From the NCBI GenBank assembly GCA_037179515.1, contig JAXCGZ010007632.1, positions 65,001 to 129,000 on the forward strand: 64,000 bases of DNA. Reading direction: 5' to 3'. This document shows positions 1 through 12,476 of this stretch, piece after piece. Position 1 is the first letter of the stretch, and each line of letters opens with the position of its first letter. The notes under the pieces were generated by a model. That model saw only the letters and a program-made list of their open reading frames with translations. It made no database searches and was not told where the DNA came from. This DNA comes from Halocaridina rubra. Taxonomy: Eukaryota > Arthropoda > Malacostraca > Decapoda > Atyidae. The translations under genes and the position numbers were made by a program.

Positions 1-1957
1 AAAAAGAGGAAAGGAATTCTATTAATCTTGCTTGAAAGTCAGTGGTAATGATGTGCATCACAGCCCACCATCCATACACCTGCTCTACCAAGTTTACTTC
101 CATTATACATCTTATACAAGGTGCAAAGCTACTAAAAGGTTTAACCATTTTTCAATAAACTTTTCCTGTTGTTGAATTTCCTTTAGCTGCCTTGCCAAGC
201 AGCCCCAAGTCCCTATGGAAGGCCACAGCCAATCCTGGATTTTCCCATAGAGCTTTCAGCAAGTGGAGAGTTGTTGGCAAATGTGGCAGTGTTAGGTGCA
301 GTTTTCCATAATGAGTTTGAAAGTAGGAGTTGACGTGTTACACCCTGGATATGCATCATTGATGGGGTTGTCCAGTCTCTTCTGAGCAGTCAAAACAGCT
401 TGATGGTCCCATAAGTCTTGCCAGATGGACTTCATACGCACGAGGAATGGAGGATTCGAAAGGATGGACATTGGGAAGTAGTGCACGCAGCCGTATGTTG
501 TTGCTGATTGACTGAATGGAGTGCTGAATTAATTTTGCATGGATATGATTTGCACAGGCTGGCTTGGGGTGGATGAAAAGGAAGAGATGACAGTTACTGT
601 GCATAAATTTGCATGATAGGGTTTGCTTTAATGTTCCTTGATGTGTGCGGATATTCTATCATGTAGTCAGATTGTGGAGACTGCCGCAAATATTTGTGTG
701 CTTTTCATATCAAAATGGTCTTTCATATTAAGGCTTTGTTTTGCAAAGTCTGTAGTGTTATGGTATGTTCTAATGAAGTTAGAAGTCGAAATAATGCTAG
801 CATATTTCATTAAAGAGTGTAGATATTGTTTGCATACTGTTATAGTGATTTCTTTGTTGTGTTCAAATGTTGTATGGTTAAGAGACCTGAAGGCATTAGG
901 TCTTGGTGTCAGTTTGTTTTTTATGTTTATGACAACTCTAAATGACAATGTCTATCGTATGTTAAATTTAGGATTTTAGGTGTGAGTGTGGGTAAGTGAT
1001 TGTTGACAATAAACATATATCAAGACTTTTTTCTAACTGGGGGTGTAAAAGCAAACATTTACTTTCCTAAAGAAAAAAAAACATATTAGAAACTTTCAAG
1101 ATACACTATATTAAAAAATGAGCACACCATATTATCAATACCTCAGTTATTTGACAATTGACGATATGGGTTACCAGTGGCTGCTGAAGTAATTTCAAAG
1201 AATTTCTTCCAGAAACTGCCCTCATCCATCAATAATGGGTGAGAAGATTGGCATGATTGAAATAAAATAATTTTCATCATGTGATTATAATCGATTATAA
1301 ACACATTAAAATCACTTATTAAAATCAAAATATTTTTATTTAAACTTTATTATGCATACTGTCCAACACTATGACCTAAAAATTACAGACATATGAAATC
1401 ACAATACACTGGAGATTTCAGGGCCTGTTCCTGGCTATTCAGGTGTGACTTGTACTGAGGGTGTCCCAGCTTGGTATATTTGGTTGTTGCACATACTCGG
1501 TGTTATTTCAATATTTATGTATATCTGTGATAAAATTATTTTGTATTCAGCCTGCATTATTCATTATTACCTCATAATTTGGTGTATTTATATATGGTTG
1601 CTGTGGTTTTACTAAAACAATACCGGTACATCTTTTTGATGAAGGTTTTGGTTGGCAACTATGCTCAAAGCCGCATCTAGGAAAAATGTCAGATTGGTAA
1701 ATTTACTGGAGAAATTTACAGGTACTCTCTTTGTCATTCTCTTTCCTTTTGTAGGTTTATGCCTAAATAGACATTACTTGCATGCTCAGCCTGCATTTGT
1801 TACCCAGAATACCTTGTCGTTTATTACCATTTTCCATTATTTAAAATAACTGCTTGGAATCTATGACATGTGCCTAGGTTCCCAACAGAACTGAGTGGGT
1901 GGCAGACCAGTTGTGACTTGTAAGCAAGCAAGCACTGGCACTAATTATACTGCAATC
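1..1957. other. AT-rich stretch with no recognisable gene
   Basis: Several short open frames occur on both strands, for example on the - strand between about 600 and 290, but none shows a motif I recognise. The sequence has A/T runs and no clear splice or promoter structure. I see nothing I can name here. Old transposon remnants are possible. Confidence 0.5.
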
Positions 1958-2105
1958 ATGTCTGCAGCTGGCAAAAAAAAAAGACCCAATATGGATTTCC
2001 TTTCAGAGAACTGCAAAGGGAAAGGGTTATTGTGCTAAGTGTAAGAGCTGCAAAAAAGAAATACAAGGAGTTCTAGACAGAGAAAGCCTCTTTTACATAT
2101 TATGA
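1958..2105 (+). pseudogene. BED-type zinc-finger fragment (hAT transposase/ZBED-like remnant)
   Basis: Starting from an ATG at 1,958, and allowing a shift in the poly-A run near 1,973-1,982, the + strand reads as the start of a BED finger: a lysine-rich lead, DPIW, then GKGYCAKCKSCKKEIQG with a C-x2-C pair. BED fingers of this kind open hAT-family transposases and domesticated ZBED proteins, where they bind DNA. The downstream histidine part is frameshifted and no catalytic hAT domain follows. This is at best a short broken remnant. The assignment rests on one motif over about 40 codons, so a chance match cannot be excluded. Confidence 0.35.
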
Positions 2106-2642
2106 GAAAGGGTATAAACACATTATACAGAAAAAAAATAAATGCAGTATTGTATAACAATCAAATATGAATGAATAAATGCGTGAAATTTTAAAAATAA
2201 AAAAATCGATAAAAAAAAATCTGATTTAAATAATTTAGTTTTTTATTTTAATTAAGAAATTCAGATTTTTTTTCCAACCCTGGTGAGAACTTGGTAATAA
2301 ATAGTGCTTTCAGGATGCAAAACAATACAAATACAACAATTTTTGAGTAAAATGAAAGTAATATATGTTAAAATTACTGAAAAAATGGAAAATAAATACA
2401 ATAATCAGCTCTTAACCTTCTTCATCAGTAATAGGGGAATAATGGAATTTGAGGGGATTTGGGTGAGGTATAATAATTAAAAAAATACAAATTTAGGAGG
2501 AAAATAATAAATGTCAATACTTGGAAAGATAATAGAAAACACTAGATACAGATATTTATGAAAGGGCATGAAAAATTGGTATATTTTTAGAAGAGGGGAT
2601 TACAAATAAATTTGGGTGGAAAAACTCACATTTTTGGTGCGC

Positions 2643-3220
2643 CCTAACCTCACCTCACCTAGGGGAACGTGTCCTCCCTAGCCGGGGGGCTTCATATTCC
2701 ATTGATCCCCCCTTCTAAAATAATACCAAAGAATTTTAAGCAAATAGACACAGAAAACAATTCTTAAATAGGGATTTGCTCCCCAGCCTCCTTTTAACTA
2801 ACATAACCTAGGTTAATGGCAAAGAGGCAAATGAACAAAATGGAAATTATAAAATAAATCCTCATTTGAAACACCTACAATTTAGCGGGCTATACCAATG
2901 TTCAAAACCTACCAATAGATGGCGATAGGCTGACTAGAGAACTGGCGGATGAACACACAACAAAAATGGTGACAATAGGCATACGAAACAATATTTTACT
3001 ATCCTAACTAAAAATACTTACCTAACCTTTAAAGCCCCCCTGGGACCCCCCATCTTACTATCCAAACTAAATATACTTACCTAACCTTCAGTCGAACTAT
3101 TTACATGAGTGGAGGGATGAGGTCGTTAAGCAGCATGGCCCACTAAACTGTAAACTACCCCCTCATTTTACATGAATCTGGAAGTCCCCATTACGGGGGT
3201 GTACATACAGTGAGGTTAGG
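2643..3220. repeat. Possible MITE-like unit with 11-bp terminal inverted repeats
   Basis: CCTAACCTCAC at 2,643-2,653 is exactly matched in inverse orientation by GTGAGGTTAGG at 3,210-3,220. Between them lie GC-richer patches in otherwise AT-rich DNA and a diverged internal duplication (about 2,998-3,028 and 3,057-3,091, both containing ACTTACCTAACCTT). No coding capacity is visible. CCTAACC-like words are common in arthropod noncoding DNA, so the inverted repeat may be coincidental. Confidence 0.25.
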
Positions 3221-3301
3221 AAATTAATGTTTAATGCCCTTCACAGCATCCCACATTCCTATCAATAATAAGGAAACCATGGGAAAGTTATATCAATTTC
3301 A

Positions 3302-3303
3302 TA

Positions 3304-3393
<90 letters not shown>
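3302..3393. repeat. (TA)n microsatellite
   Basis: About 90 bp of almost pure alternating TA with one phase slip near 3,310. It creates a spurious Ile-Tyr open frame. It could extrude as a cruciform, but no function can be claimed. Confidence 0.97.
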
Positions 3394-3396
<3 letters not shown>

Positions 3397-4560
3397 CTCA
3401 AAATACGAGAAAATTAAAAAATGATTATTTCCAAACCAACTAAAGCAAAATTCTGCTTGGACACATCTTCCCTAATATATAACACATAATCTATTAATTC
3501 TTTCTTATTTAACAATTTTTCACTAATCCATTCATTTTCTTGCCCAAAATACAATCCAAATAAGACAATATAAAATAATTGGCTATGTATAAAGAGTTTA
3601 AGCAGGCACCTCTCCTTTCCAGTGTTGTTTGTAAACAATGTGGTGAAGTAACTTCAAATGATAAACCTGAGGAAAAGACAAACTATCTTGTTCAATATAA
3701 AAAGAGAAAAGCAAAATTTTAACAATAATATCAAGAAGAGATGAATTATGCAAAATCATATTATGAGGAACTTGTACTGAGTTTTTTATCTAAACTGCCA
3801 AAACATTTCCTAAAGCAAGAAATAAATACGAGAGAAAATATTAAACTTCAAGGAATGATGTCTCAGGCGTTCTTCTTTCGAGGTATTACTTAATTTGAAA
3901 TTATTTCTTCAAGAAATTTTTCAAAATGAACATTCATTAAGCTTCATAAAAAGATTAGTACAAATACATTAATAATTACGACACTTGGTTCAGGTTCATT
4001 TATTATTCAGGACTTCTGCCTTTACAACGGCAATTCTTAAGTGTTTTATTTATATTCTCTTTATCATATTGTTAAGCTGTTTCTTCTTTGAACAATCCAG
4101 TATGCTGGTGTAAAGCTGAAGCATTTTTCTTTCTCTTACTTTCCAAAAATCATAGATTACTTCTTTTGTTTCAACTCTATTTTTATTTCTAGATAAAAGT
4201 TGTCCAATTATCTTGTTTTGGTCCTTTATGCAAGGCTGTAGCAGTCCTTCTTCCTTTTACCTTTTTTTTTTTTTAATGTTGCCTCTTAATATTCAGGGTA
4301 CCAATGCATAGAATGCTGTAGGTCTGCTACCTCTGCTCCACACTCAGAGTACATCTACATTTCCACCAATAAATCTTTCTGATATAAGAGCAGATTATTT
4401 ATTCATCTGCATAGTATTACATGTGAAAGCCTCTTATGGTCTATATCTTCTTCTTCACCTTTAACATCTTCCTTACATTCCCGGTATATATCCAGACTCT
4501 CTCTCCATTCAATTGTATCCCATGCTTAGCCTATGGTTTTTATGTCATGTTCAGCACATC
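3394..4560. other. AT-rich left flank of the Gypsy array, no gene seen
   Basis: The interval has scattered homopolymers, including a T-run near 4,264-4,275, and no supported coding frame. It ends in CACATC, which abuts the first LTR and supplies the left copy of the target duplication. Confidence 0.6.
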
Positions 4561-5083
4561 TGTGGAGAATATATATATTTCATTTAAATTTCCCATGTAA
4601 GATATGCGTTTTTTTTTTTTTTTGTAATGAAACGGATAGTTTTCATTTATCTCAGGTTTTTTTTTATGCTATGACTTATGATAAGCAAGACCGCCATTTT
4701 ATTCTTCAATAAGTTTTGTGCAGCATGGTTCATATGTAAAGAAGAAAGAATAATGTTTAGAACCAAGAAATATGAATAACACTATAATCTTGAAAACTAG
4801 ATAAACTCCAAATAGGGTGAGTAAAGAAATATTTTATGAATAAGATATTGTGCCTGAATAGCAATAAGTATTAAGTATTATATGTAAATAAAGGACATTT
4901 TCCCTTTTTGTATTGTATTGTAAAGATAAATTTTAATTTTTATGAATTATACAAATATTAATTTTCTGCTGCCAAAATCTTAATAGTTTTATTCTTTTGG
5001 TTGCAGGGTTTTTTAATTATGTTCTGGTTTATATTAATAAATTTGTAAAAGGTCCAAAACTGTCTCTAAATCGACTCTCTACG
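4561..5083 (+). repeat. LTR 1 of the Gypsy array
   Basis: It starts TGTGGAGAATATATATATTT and ends CTCTACG just before the primer-binding site. It aligns over its full length with the LTRs at 12,477, 19,602 and 23,944, with scattered substitutions and poly-T length changes. Confidence 0.92.
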
Positions 5084-5088
5084 AAAAG

Positions 5089-5107
5089 TGGTGACCCCGG
5101 AGTGACC
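5089..5107 (+). promoter_or_regulatory. Primer-binding site of Gypsy copy 1
   Basis: TGGTGACCCCGGAGTGACC lies five bases inside the LTR, the expected place for a tRNA primer-binding site. Counterparts are at 13,028-13,046 (copy 2, one change visible) and 20,124-20,142 (copy 3, mutated to TGATGACTCCGG). I did not identify the tRNA. Confidence 0.7.
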
Positions 5108-5142
5108 AGCCAAGAAAACTAGAGCCAACCTCTCAAGATATT

Positions 5143-5720
5143 TTGGTAAAAAAGAGACTTACAGCCATGCCATATTCTGAAGACGAAAATTCAGGAATAG
5201 CCCACTACATAGCAATAAAGCCTCCTGCCTTCATGAAGACTTCAGTTCCTGAATGGTTTTCCATCACTGAAGCACAATTTCACTTTAAAAAAAAATTCAC
5301 CATGAACGTTACCAAATTCTACTGCTTATTGCAACATTGACACCCAAGGTGGCCTCAAGATTACCTAACAATGTGATTGACCCTTTGCAGTCTGACTACA
5401 AGACACTTAAGGAAGCGGTTATCAGAATGTTTGAGAAAACAAAACCAGAATTATTAGAAAGGTTGATGAACACAACCAATATATCAGGTAGGCCCTCTGT
5501 TTATTTGCAAGAGATGATTACCACAGCATCTAGAATAGGGGTTACTGACGATATAATACGTCATAAATGCCTTCAAGCTTTGCCTCCAACTATTTCACCT
5601 GTGATAGCCTCTCAAAAAGAATCAAATTTGTCACAGTTTGGCAAATTGGCTGATGAGTTGTTGCCATATTTTAGTAAATCTTCTGTAATGGCTGTTCAGC
5701 AACCATATCCTGTACAATAG
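5143..5720 (+). pseudogene. gag: Gypsy copy 1 Gag (capsid-like), frameshifted
   Basis: Two overlapping frames (to 5,340, then from 5,337) together match the gag of copy 2. The first carries the PPAFMKTSVPEWF start of a Gypsy capsid and the second the DYKTLKEAVIRMFEKT and LQEMITTASRIGVTDD segments. Such proteins assemble the cytoplasmic virus-like particle. The frame breaks at the poly-A/ATTCACC stretch near 5,290-5,340. The first plausible ATG is at 5,167. The frame ends CSK-stop, as in the other two copies, and the zinc-knuckle/protease frame follows out of phase. Whether that gag/pro frame change is original or decay is not decidable from three dead copies. Confidence 0.85.
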
Positions 5721-5739
5721 TGTTCCAAATAGGGGTAAA

Positions 5740-6446
5740 ACAGATTACATATCCATTCCTATTGGTGTATGCCTATTTAGTAAGGACCAGCACCCAAAAG
5801 TGTGTAGGGCAAATATTTATTTCACAGATCGTGCTAAAACTTGTAAACCAAGGAGTAAATGACAGGAAAAAGCAAATTGTGAAAAGCTACCTAATTCCAG
5901 ACCGCCAACCCCTTCTTCAGAAAACTAGAGTGGCGGGTTGCCAATTTTGCTCCAGCAGACCCGCCACTTTTAGAAGTTGCTGCTCAACTTGGAGCTACAA
6001 AGTTTAACTTTATAATTGATACTGGTGCTAACGTGTCAATAATTCCCTTTGAATATGTAAATGGCATTGTAATAAAACCCTCACCTATTTCAATATCTTC
6101 TTTCACAGGGAAAGGTATAAAATGTCATGGTCAAGAAAGACTAGAAATTCAAATTCCTAGCTTAAGGCATTCATTCATGTGGACGTTTATTATTGCTGAT
6201 ACAGTTCATCCTTTCCATGGTTTTGATTTTCTCGAGAATTTTTGTTTTTCCATTGATTGTAAAATGAGACTAATTATTGACAGTACTACAGAAAGAAAAG
6301 TAAATGTCCCTTTGTCTCGATCATTTGTTAATGTAGGTATTAATGAAGTCCAGATTCATCCAGGTATTGAAATATTGCTGAATAAGTATCGATATATTAC
6401 CTCTCCTCATGATAGTATAAATGCATTCTGTTGTGGAGTATCATAG
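5740..6446 (+). pseudogene. pol: Gypsy copy 1 zinc-knuckle/aspartic protease region
   Basis: Reading through frame changes, a Cys-containing Gag tail (about 5,800-5,870; AKTCKPRSKWQEK) is followed by a retropepsin-like domain. FIIDTGANVSIIP holds the catalytic Asp-Thr-Gly triad at 6,018-6,026, and IADTVHPFHGFDFLENF corresponds to the conserved C-terminal G-x-DFL element. The open part runs from 6,033 to 6,446. The protease would cut the Gag-Pol polyprotein during particle maturation. In copies 2 and 3 this region leads straight into RT. Here the - strand LINE interrupts it about 100 bp later. Confidence 0.85.
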
Positions 6447-6545
6447 AATAGAAACAGGTAGTAACCTCCTGTATTTGCAAAGACACATCAGCTAAGTGAA
6501 GAAAAATTTAAGGCTAATCAAGAAGGATTCCGTGCACTCCAAAGC

Positions 6546-9500
6546 TTTTTTTTTTTTTAAGAGTCTGACACCGGGGCATTCAGAAACTGCCCTCATCAAC
6601 AAAGGCCCGGGCACGAGAAAATACCAAGACGAAGAAAAAGAAAAAGGTCAAGGGCAAGGCAGAGATGAGGTAATGTCACACAAAGGAAAACGACAGACAG
6701 AAAAAAACAGTCAAAGTAAAGAGGACCCAGAGATATGGAGGACTAGGCTCTGAGATGACGATAGGTCTGCTTTTTGAAGGATGAAAGGTCATAAAAAATT
6801 AGGAAAGACAGAAGGAGGAAGAGAGTTCCAGAGTCTGGAGGTAGATGGGAAGAAGCAGTCGCTGCACCGACCAATCCGCGAGCTACAAATCTCCACACAG
6901 TACCTGTGAGATGAGGCCGCTTGGCGAGTGTTACGCGGCCTCGGCAGTGGAGGAGGGATGCAACTCGCCAATTCATCAGAGCAGCGATGGAAGCAGTAGC
7001 GATAGAAAAGCGAAAGGGAAGATACCTTACGGCGAAGAGAGACAGAATCCAGGTTAGAAGTATGAGAAGGATCATTAATGAGTCTGACTGAGATTGAACC
7101 CTATCAAGAAGATAAGTACAGGAAGAAGCACCCCAGATGTGTGAACAGTATTCTAAGCATGGGCGGATAAGACCTTTGTAAATTTTATGTAACTGCAATG
7201 AGGAAAAGTAATAACGAAAACGAAACAAAACCCCCAATTTTTTGGATGAAGATTTAGAAATTTGGATTATGTGATTCCTCCAAGACAAGTTAGAGGCTAT
7301 ATGGATTCCTAATATATTGATAGAGTTAAGAGGGTAAATATCATTAGTTTCGAAGACAATAGGGTTATTAGGAGGAGAAGAAGATAAAGAGATAGCCAGA
7401 AACGGTGTCTTGGAGGCATTGAATTTAACTAAATTTTGGGTGCCCCATTCAGATACTCTCTGCAAATCGGAGTTAAGAGTAGAAGAGTGATACGAGATTG
7501 ATTACGAGTAACAGATGAAGGTTGTGAAGAAAAGGCAGAGGAAAAGTGAAGGGTAGAATCATCGGCAAAGGCGTGAAGAAGAGAGGAAGATGGGGATTGA
7601 AGAAGATCATTGATGAAGAGAAGGAAGAGAGTAGGTGAAAGAACAGAGCTCTGTGGAACACCACTGGAAACAGAGAATGGGCTAGATGTTGCGCCATCAA
7701 CAACTACAGATATAGAACGGTCAGTAAGAAAACTGGAAATCAGAGAACAGAAAGAAGGGGTAAAGCCATAGGCAGGGAGTTTGGCCAGCAGAGCCTTGTG
7801 CTAGACTCTGTCAAAAGCCTTAGAGATATCAAGGGCGACGACAAAGGATTCCCCATAGTTCCTCAGAGAAGATGACCATACATGAGTAAGATAGGACAGG
7901 AGATCACCAGTGGATCTTGCCTTGCGGAAGCCGTACTGGTGATCAGAGATAAGTGAGTTAGATCCAAGGCGTTTCAAGAAGTGAGCATTGAGCAAAGTTT
8001 CAAAAACTTTAGCAATAGAGGAGGTTAGAGCAATAGGTCAGTAGTTAGAAGGAATAGAGCGGTCACCCTTCTTAGGAACAGGTTGAACTAGAGCATGCTT
8101 CCAAGATGAAGGATAGATACTGGTTGATAGAATGAGGCAAAAAAGACGGCAAAGCACGGGAGCCAGTTCATCTGCAAACTCCTTAAGGAACCTTGCAGGG
8201 ATACCATCGGGATCAGTTGCCTTGTTTGTCTTTAGTGAGCGAAGAACCTTATGAACTTTGCTGCGTGAAGAAAGGATAAGGGAGGGCATAGGGTTAGAGA
8301 GGGGAAAAGATTGAGGAACAGGTGTGCTGGAATCGTTGATAGAAGAGTTGGCAGAAAAATGAGAGCCAAAGAGAGTGGCTTTGTCAGTGGGAGAGCAAGC
8401 TATAGAACCATCTGAACGAATGAGAAGGGGAAAGCTTGAGTTACAGAAGTATTTGGAGAGGTTTTTGGCTAAGGACCAGAAGCATTTGTCAGTGGGAGAG
8501 GAGTTAAGGTCATCATCTTTCCTTCTTATAAAGGAAGCCTTAGACCTTCGAATCTGAGCTGTACAGCGATTCCTAGCTATAATAAAAGCAGAGCGAGTTA
8601 AATCGGAAGGAGAGGCTTGGTAAGATCGGTGAGCCTGATTCCTAGCCTGGATAGCCATGGAGCAGGCACGGTCAAACCAAGGTTTAGGGGGAGAGAAAGT
8701 TTTTTGTAAAAGTGGGGATGTACGCCTCCATTCCCGCGGTCACGATCTCGGCAACTTTTACAGCTACCCGATCAGGGTTGCGGGACCGAAAGCAGTAGTA
8801 ATCCCATGGAAAGTCAAAGAGAAAGTTACGCAAATTTTCAAATTGGGTTCGCTCGAAGTGCCAAAGGCGGCATTGAGTAGGAGGGATTGGTGGTGGGGGA
8901 GCAAAAATGGAAGAGACAGAGATCATGGTTTGGTCAGATTTACCAAGAAGGGAAAGCACAGAATAAGAGTAGTTTGAAGGGTTAGAAGTAAAAAATAGGT
9001 CAAGAGTGTTTGCAGCATGTTCGTGACGATCAGGAACACGAGTAGGATGTTTGATAATTTGCTCCAGATCATGAGTAATAGAGAAAGCAAGAGCCTCGCT
9101 TCCTCCCACATCAGTGTGAGAAGAATGAAGCCACTCACTGTGGTGTACATTGAAGTCTCCAATGTAGAGAACTTCGGCATGTGGGTGAAAAGATAGCAAG
9201 GACTCATGGCACGAGGAGAGATATTCAAAGAAAGACAAACTCGGTGGAGTTTGGAGAACAGTAGCAGAAGCAAAGGATGATAGTGGTAGTTGAGAGATAG
9301 ACTTTTAGCCAGAAAACATCAAAGTCAGGAGATTCAAGGTCCATGAGCCTCACAGTAGGAGTGTTAATGTTGCAGTAAGCACAGACCCCACCTTTGGAAC
9401 GAAAACGAGTATACAGATTATAGTGGGAGATTTGGAAAGGGTCAGTGGAAGCATGTATAGACAACTGGGTTTCAGATAGGAGCATGAGGTTAGGGAGGAA

Positions 9501-9987
9501 AGTGCCCAAGTGCTGTTCCACAGACGAAAGATTAGAGTTCAGCCCACGAATGTTTGAATAGTGAAGAGTGAAAGAAGCAGATCTATTGGGAGGTGCAAGG
9601 TTAAGAACAGAACCATTACTACCACCAGGCGTGTCTGCCCTCAAGCCAATGGTGGAATCAACACAATCCCCGGAGATTCTTCGCACCCCACTATGCCGGG
9701 TACTGGGGGCCATTAGTTGTGAACCTTCCATAAATAATGACAAAATGTGAGGAAAAGGAAAGTAAAAGAGACAGATGTGCAGAATGTTATGACTTGTCAA
9801 ATGTAATGGAATAGCAAGAGATGTGTAATGAACATGCCAGAATATTCAGTGTAGATGTAGGCATGAGGAAAGAACCATCCTGGAGGAAGACTCAACCTGG
9901 AACTGTCTGGACCAGTCCTAGTTGCATCCTAATACCTTCAGTTGTAGTCTTTCAATGGGCGGCTGGTGCCATGGCAAACCTACTATC
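6546..9987 (-). mobile_element. Jockey-like LINE nested in Gypsy copy 1
   Basis: The homologous junction in copy 2 (CCAAAGCTTGGGCATCATTG, near 16,945) is split here. Gypsy sequence stops at CCAAAGC before a T-run at 6,546-6,558, which is the poly-A tail of a - strand LINE, and resumes at CATCATTG at 9,988. No clear target duplication is visible, and three or four target bases (TGGG) appear lost. The 5' end lies about 190 bp upstream of ORF2 and no ORF1 is present, so the copy is probably 5' truncated. A second 3' fragment of the same family lies at 24.7-25.2 kb. Confidence 0.9.
6743..9800 (-). pseudogene. ORF2 of the Jockey-like LINE: AP endonuclease plus reverse transcriptase
   Basis: Domains in order on the - strand: endonuclease (9,800-8,690), with LHYSNIRGLNSN near its start, YIGDFNVHH near 9,160 and SDQT in the position of the usual SDH; a basic linker; RT (8,500-7,400), with GIPARFLKEF, the ALDISKAFDRV catalytic block ending at a TAG at 7,801, and FADD near 7,560; then thumb and C-terminal region with NILGIHIASNLSW and LWNSLPPS at the end. 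The frame is broken at least four times (near 9,230, 8,670, 8,000 and 7,470) and by a stop right after FDRV. ORF2 products nick target DNA and prime reverse transcription in the nucleus. The Jockey-like assignment is by motif style only. Confidence 0.85.
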
Positions 9988-11165
9988 CATCATTGTCCCA
10001 TCTGAATGTGAGTGTTCTCCTTTACACCTAGTCCCTAAGAGTAATGGTGAATACCGTCTCTTTGGTGATTATAGAGCACTAAACTCCATTATGATACTAG
10101 ACTGATACCCTATTCCCAATATTAATTTTTTTCATCTGAACTTGCAAATAAAATCTGTTTCTCAAAGATTGACTTAACTTCGGCTTATCATCAGATTTGG
10201 GTACACCTAGACAATATCCCGAAAACAGCTATTACTACCCCTTTTGGGTTATTTGAGTTTCATTATATACTCTCTGGCCTACGTAACACAGCCGCAACTT
10301 TTCAAAGAGTAATGGACAAGATATTCTCAAACGTAAATTGTGCATTTATGTACTTGGATGATATATTGGTATTTTCAGATAATAAAAAAGCCCATTTAAA
10401 GGATATTGAAATAGTATTTGATATCCTTAATAAGTATAATCTTAAAGTTTCTTTGAATAAATGTATATTTTGCATTAAAGAACTTGACTTTTTTAGGATG
10501 CAGAGTCAGTGCTGATGGTCTTCGCCCAATATCAAATAAGATTTATGAATTGTCAGAATTTCCTTACCCAACTGATTCAAAGAGTTTGTGTCGATTTTTG
10601 GGCGTGATAGGTTTTTATAGAAAATTAGTTCCTATATTTGCCTCAATTGTCTTACTTTTAACAGAATGTATAAGATTGAAGCCAAATCACAAATCATTAG
10701 AATTAACTGAAACGGAAAAGCAAGCTTTGATGAAATTAAGGAAGTTCTGTCTAACCTCAAAGCTCTTGCACACTTACAAACAGGCTATGCCCATTTTCAG
10801 TTATCAACTGATAGTAGTCAATATGCTGTAGAAGCTGCACTGCATCATATGGTTAATGAGCAACCTATGCCTGTGGGATTTTCTCAATGAAACTTTCACA
10901 GTAACAAAGAAAATATTCTACATTTGATAGGGAACTTCTCGCCGCTTATTTAGCAGTATTACATTTCCGTACTCAAATTGAAGATCATTATGTATTATTG
11001 TTACCAGACCAAAAGCCACTTTGCAGTGCTTATAAAAGTATTAATCCAGCTAAGTCTGATAGACAACAAAGGTATTTATCTATGTTAACAGAATATCTTG
11101 CGGATGTTAGTTATATAAGAGGTTCAAATAACATTGTGGATGACTGCCTTTCACGACCTGCTAAT
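9988..11165 (+). pseudogene. pol: Gypsy copy 1 reverse transcriptase and RNase H
   Basis: RT resumes right after the LINE with VPSECE, LHLVPKSNGEYR and DYRALNSIM, then meets a TGA at 10,103-10,105 in the normally Arg/Lys position before YPIP. The same TGA is present in copies 2 and 3. The catalytic YLDD is intact at 10,351-10,362, followed by the GFYRKLVP connection segment. RNase H follows (about 10,780-11,160): an altered TDSSQYAV-type block, FDRELLAAYLAVLHFR and the DDCLSRP end. Additional frameshifts lie near 10,490, 10,740 and 10,885. These enzymes would copy the element RNA inside the particle. This copy is non-coding in practice. Confidence 0.88.
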
Positions 11166-11189
11166 GCAGTTATGTTAGATGTTTGTGCT

Positions 11190-12409
11190 TTACCTGAAAT
11201 TGCAGAAGTTCAGTTTCTAGATGAAGAGACCCAGGCATACTCTGATAGGCTAAGACCTTTCCAATTACTAAATGAAGAAAAGAGAGTAATGTGTGACACA
11301 TCTACACCATTCCTTAGACCTTTTATACCAGAATCCCTACGTATGTAAATTTTTAACAGTCTACATAGCTTCTCTCACCTTGGTATAAAGTCAACTATGA
11401 AATTGGTAAAATCAAGGTATTTTTGGCCTGTTATGGACCGATCCATCAGAAAATGGTGTAGAGAGTGCTTGTCTTGTCAACAGTCCAAGATTCACCGTCA
11501 TACTAAGAGTGCTATATGTAACTTTGACTTACCCTCATCTCGTTTTCAAACAGTACATCTAGATATCGTAGGTCCCCTTCTTAAAGTTCAAAATCTTTCA
11601 GACCCATATATTAGTCCATATAAATATTTATTGATGTGCATTGATCGAGCCACTCGTTGGATAAAATTACAACCATTAGCAGATATCACTGCACAGACTG
11701 TTGCACAAGCTTTCATAAATGCATGGATTCATCAATTGTAGGATTTCATAGGTTAAGAACAACCGCTTATCATCCCAAATCTAATGGAATGATAGAGCGT
11801 ACTCACAGAATTATCAAATCCTTTCTCATGGCTAGAAAAGAAAATTGTGTACAATCCCTACCTATTATACTTCTAGGTATTCGTAATATTCCTATTGAAA
11901 ATGGATTTTCCCCATTCAGTGCTGTTACTGGTACCTCACTTTTATTACCAAAACTGATGGTAGACACAAGCAGTACTAATACTAGTGATCTAGCAAACTC
12001 ATCTGTTAAGTATTTAGCCAAAGAAATGTTCAAATTAGATGTACGTGACCTAGCTAGTGGTAAGTGTCATAGTTTTCCAAATACATTTATTCCTAAAGAT
12101 TTAGAAACCTATAATAATGTTTGCTTACGAGCTGATAAAGTCAGGAAATCTTTGGAAGCCCCATACTCAGGACCATATAAGGTTATCAAGCGCATGCCTC
12201 AGCATTTCATTATACAATTGTCTGATGATATACATAATTGTGTTTATATTGATTGCTTGAACCCAGTAATCGAACCTAATGCAACACCTGAACCAAGCAC
12301 TGTTGAACCACTAGAACATAGTCAAATACAGAGTGATTTTGATGTTATTAAAAATGATAGTCATAACCAATGCTATGTCAATGCTGATTGCAACATCATC
12401 CTCAGGTAG
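11190..12409 (+). pseudogene. pol: Gypsy copy 1 integrase
   Basis: A zinc-binding HHCC domain is visible (HSFSHLG then WCRECLSCQQSK at about 11,370-11,490), followed by the catalytic core start HLDIVGPL and CIDRATRW. A deletion near 11,735 removes the block with the second catalytic Asp, which is present in copies 2 and 3 as VPLHVITD. The third acidic block, HPKSNGMIERTHR, survives, followed by a C-terminal domain with SLEAPYSGPYKVIKRM, a GPY/F-type motif. A stop at 11,346 (ATGTAA) also breaks the frame. Integrase would insert the cDNA. The deletion makes this copy catalytically dead. Confidence 0.88.
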
Positions 12410-12476
12410 AAAAATAAGACTTAAGAATAGTAATTATTATTTCTATTATTACCTCCGCTTTTTGGGAGGGAACTAT

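Noticed and set aside
1..600. - strand frames near the left edge as an exon of a host gene
   Set aside because: Several frames are open but none shows a recognisable domain or splice signals. There is not enough to call a gene.
3234..3443. Open frame of alternating Ile-Tyr residues
   Set aside because: It is a translation of the (TA)n microsatellite and has no coding meaning.
6845..9750. Several + strand open frames of 60-106 codons across 6.8-9.8 kb
   Set aside because: They are antisense shadows of the - strand LINE ORF2, whose motifs explain the region.
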